Both the position numbers and the translations under genes were made by a program. A stretch of 7,897 bases of DNA from Erysipelotrichaceae bacterium (lineage in GTDB: Bacteria; Bacillota_I; Bacilli_A; Erysipelotrichales; Erysipelotrichaceae), in assembly GCA_003446295.1 (NCBI GenBank), contig DMBB01000387.1, positions 1 through 7,897 of the forward strand, in the 5' to 3' direction. Under the pieces are notes generated by a model. It searched no databases. It was not told where the DNA came from and saw only the letters and a list, made by a program, of their open reading frames with translations. Positions 6,801-7,897 of the stretch are shown piece after piece (position 1 is the first letter of the stretch; each line of letters starts with the position of its first letter).

Positions 6801-7897
6801 CCGTGTCGTGAAAAATGCAGGCTGGATCATCGGAGCGAAGGTCTTCCAGATGTTCCTGGGTCTGTTTATCAGTGCCTGGACGGCAAGATATCTGGGACCG
6901 TCCAATCTCGGACAGATCACATATGTTGCCTCGTTTGTATCATTCTTCTCATCCCTGGCAACCCTTGGCCTCAACAGCGTCATCATCAAGGAACTGATCG
7001 ATCATGAAGACAGGCAGCACTATGTGCTCGGTACATCCATCATCATGCGTCTTTGTTCCAGCTTCCTGTCGGCGTTGTGTGTGCTCGGTATTATTACCAT
7101 ACTGAATCCGGGCGACAGGCTGATGACATGGATCACGCTGCTGCTGTCGCTGTCACTGATCTTTGAATCCTTTGAGATGTTCAATTACTGGTATCAGTCC
7201 AAGCTGCAGTCCAAGGTAACATCGATCATCCAGACAGTCACCTATGTGATCGTCGCTGCCTGGAGACTGGCAGGTCTGATCCTGAACCGCGATGTCCTGT
7301 GGTTTGCCTTTGCAACATCTCTGGAATCCATCTCGATCGCCGCCATGCTGTACCTGTCATACAGGAAGCGCCGTCAGTATCCGCTGGCATGGGATGGTGA
7401 TCTTGCAAAGGAAATGCTGTCAAAGAGCCATCACTTCATTTATTCTGGACTGATGGTAGCCATCTACAGCCAGATGGACAGCATCATGCTGAAGGAATTC
7501 ATCGACGCCGGAGCCACCGGATATTACAGTACCGCGACCGGCATCAATACCATGTGGTCATTCATCCTCGTTGCCATCATCGATTCCGTTTATCCGACGA
7601 TCGTTGAAGCGAAAAAGGCGGGTGATGAAGATCAGTATCATCACCGGATCATCCAGCTCTACAGCATCGTCTTCTGGCTCAGCTCACTGGCATCCATTGC
7701 GATCATGATCATCGCGCGTCCGCTTGTGCTGACGCTGTACGGAAGCGAATATCTGCCGTCCGTAAGCTGTCTGAGGATCGTCACATGGATCAATACGTTT
7801 GCATATCTGGGTGTGGCAAGAGGTGCCTGGATGGTATGTGAAAACAACCAGGTATATCAGAAGTACATCCTCGGGATCGGTGCGGCAGTGAACGTCG
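6793..7897 (+). CDS. wzx: Wzx-type polysaccharide repeat-unit flippase (3' truncated by window end)
   Basis: An open frame runs from ATG 6793 to the window end without a stop (368 complete codons; members of the family usually have about 410-500 residues). It encodes a polytopic membrane protein of the MATE/MVF-like polysaccharide transporter family. The N-terminus NNRVVKNAGWIIGAKVFQM followed by ARYLGPSNLGQITYVASFVSFF (31-52) is the classic Wzx opening. Later SQMDSIMLKEF (226-236), ATGYYSTATGIN (241-252) and a P-x-I-x-E segment after a hydrophobic helix (268-272) match the conserved helix 7-8 region. Around ten hydrophobic segments are visible. The role is flipping of undecaprenyl-linked repeat units from the cytoplasmic to the outer face, before polymerisation by a Wzy protein such as the neighbouring fusion. 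The start overlaps the previous stop by 8 bases. A GGATGG sequence 5 bases upstream (6782-6787) is a fair ribosome binding site, so translation is probably coupled. Confidence 0.9.
   Translation, partial: MNNRVVKNAGWIIGAKVFQMFLGLFISAWTARYLGPSNLGQITYVASFVSFFSSLATLGLNSVIIKELIDHEDRQHYVLGTSIIMRLCSSFLSALCVLGIITILNPGDRLMTWITLLLSLSLIFESFEMFNYWYQSKLQSKVTSIIQTVTYVIVAAWRLAGLILNRDVLWFAFATSLESISIAAMLYLSYRKRRQYPLAWDGDLAKEMLSKSHHFIYSGLMVAIYSQMDSIMLKEFIDAGATGYYSTATGINTMWSFILVAIIDSVYPTIVEAKKAGDEDQYHHRIIQLYSIVFWLSSLASIAIMIIARPLVLTLYGSEYLPSVSCLRIVTWINTFAYLGVARGAWMVCENNQVYQKYILGIGAAVNV

Noticed and set aside
6087..6989. A 300-codon open frame on the minus strand opposite the GT tail and the flippase start
   Set aside because: It spans two well-supported + strand genes, shows no recognisable domain, is rich in residues expected from antisense reading, and has no supporting context. 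It is a shadow frame.

Overview
The window looks like part of a cell-surface polysaccharide (capsule or exopolysaccharide) locus from a low-to-mid G+C Bacillota (Firmicutes) species. A gut-type Clostridia (Lachnospiraceae-like) or Erysipelotrichia organism is the best guess. This rests on the style of the proteins, the Shine-Dalgarno sites, the closely packed operon, and an upstream surface protein built from degenerate Ig-like modules of the kind common in those groups. The assignment is an inference; no rRNA or other taxonomic marker is present.

Layout: all genes lie on the + strand. Positions 1-852 hold the 3' end of a gene for a repetitive, probably extracellular protein with three beta-rich modules. 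A strong intrinsic terminator (874-910) closes it. A 157-base intergenic gap (853-1009) contains that terminator and a possible weak promoter. From 1010 to the end of the window runs one tightly packed operon: a GT2 glycosyltransferase (1010-1864), a two-part protein with a ParB/Srx-like motif and a nucleotidyltransferase-like motif (1845-3290), a GT4 glycosyltransferase (3287-4399), a 799-residue fusion of a Wzy-type polymerase/ligase membrane domain with a complete C-terminal glycosyltransferase (4401-6800), and the start of a Wzx-type flippase (6793 to beyond 7897). Neighbouring genes overlap by 20, 4 and 8 bases or are separated by 1 base, so they are almost certainly co-transcribed and translationally coupled.

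How the genes fit together (inference from family roles): the cytoplasmic glycosyltransferases (GT2, GT4 and the GT tail of the fusion) would build a repeat unit on a lipid carrier. The Wzx protein would flip it across the membrane and the Wzy domain would polymerise or ligate it. The ParB/nucleotidyltransferase-like protein would modify the unit or supply an unusual activated building block. No initiating sugar-phosphate transferase, chain-length regulator or sugar-nucleotide synthesis gene lies in the window; these would be expected outside it.

The two points most worth a second look are the Wzy-glycosyltransferase fusion and the ParB-like/nucleotidyltransferase-like protein, whose pairing of motifs suggests an undescribed modification or activation step. 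No tRNA, rRNA, CRISPR array, insertion sequence or attachment site was recognised.
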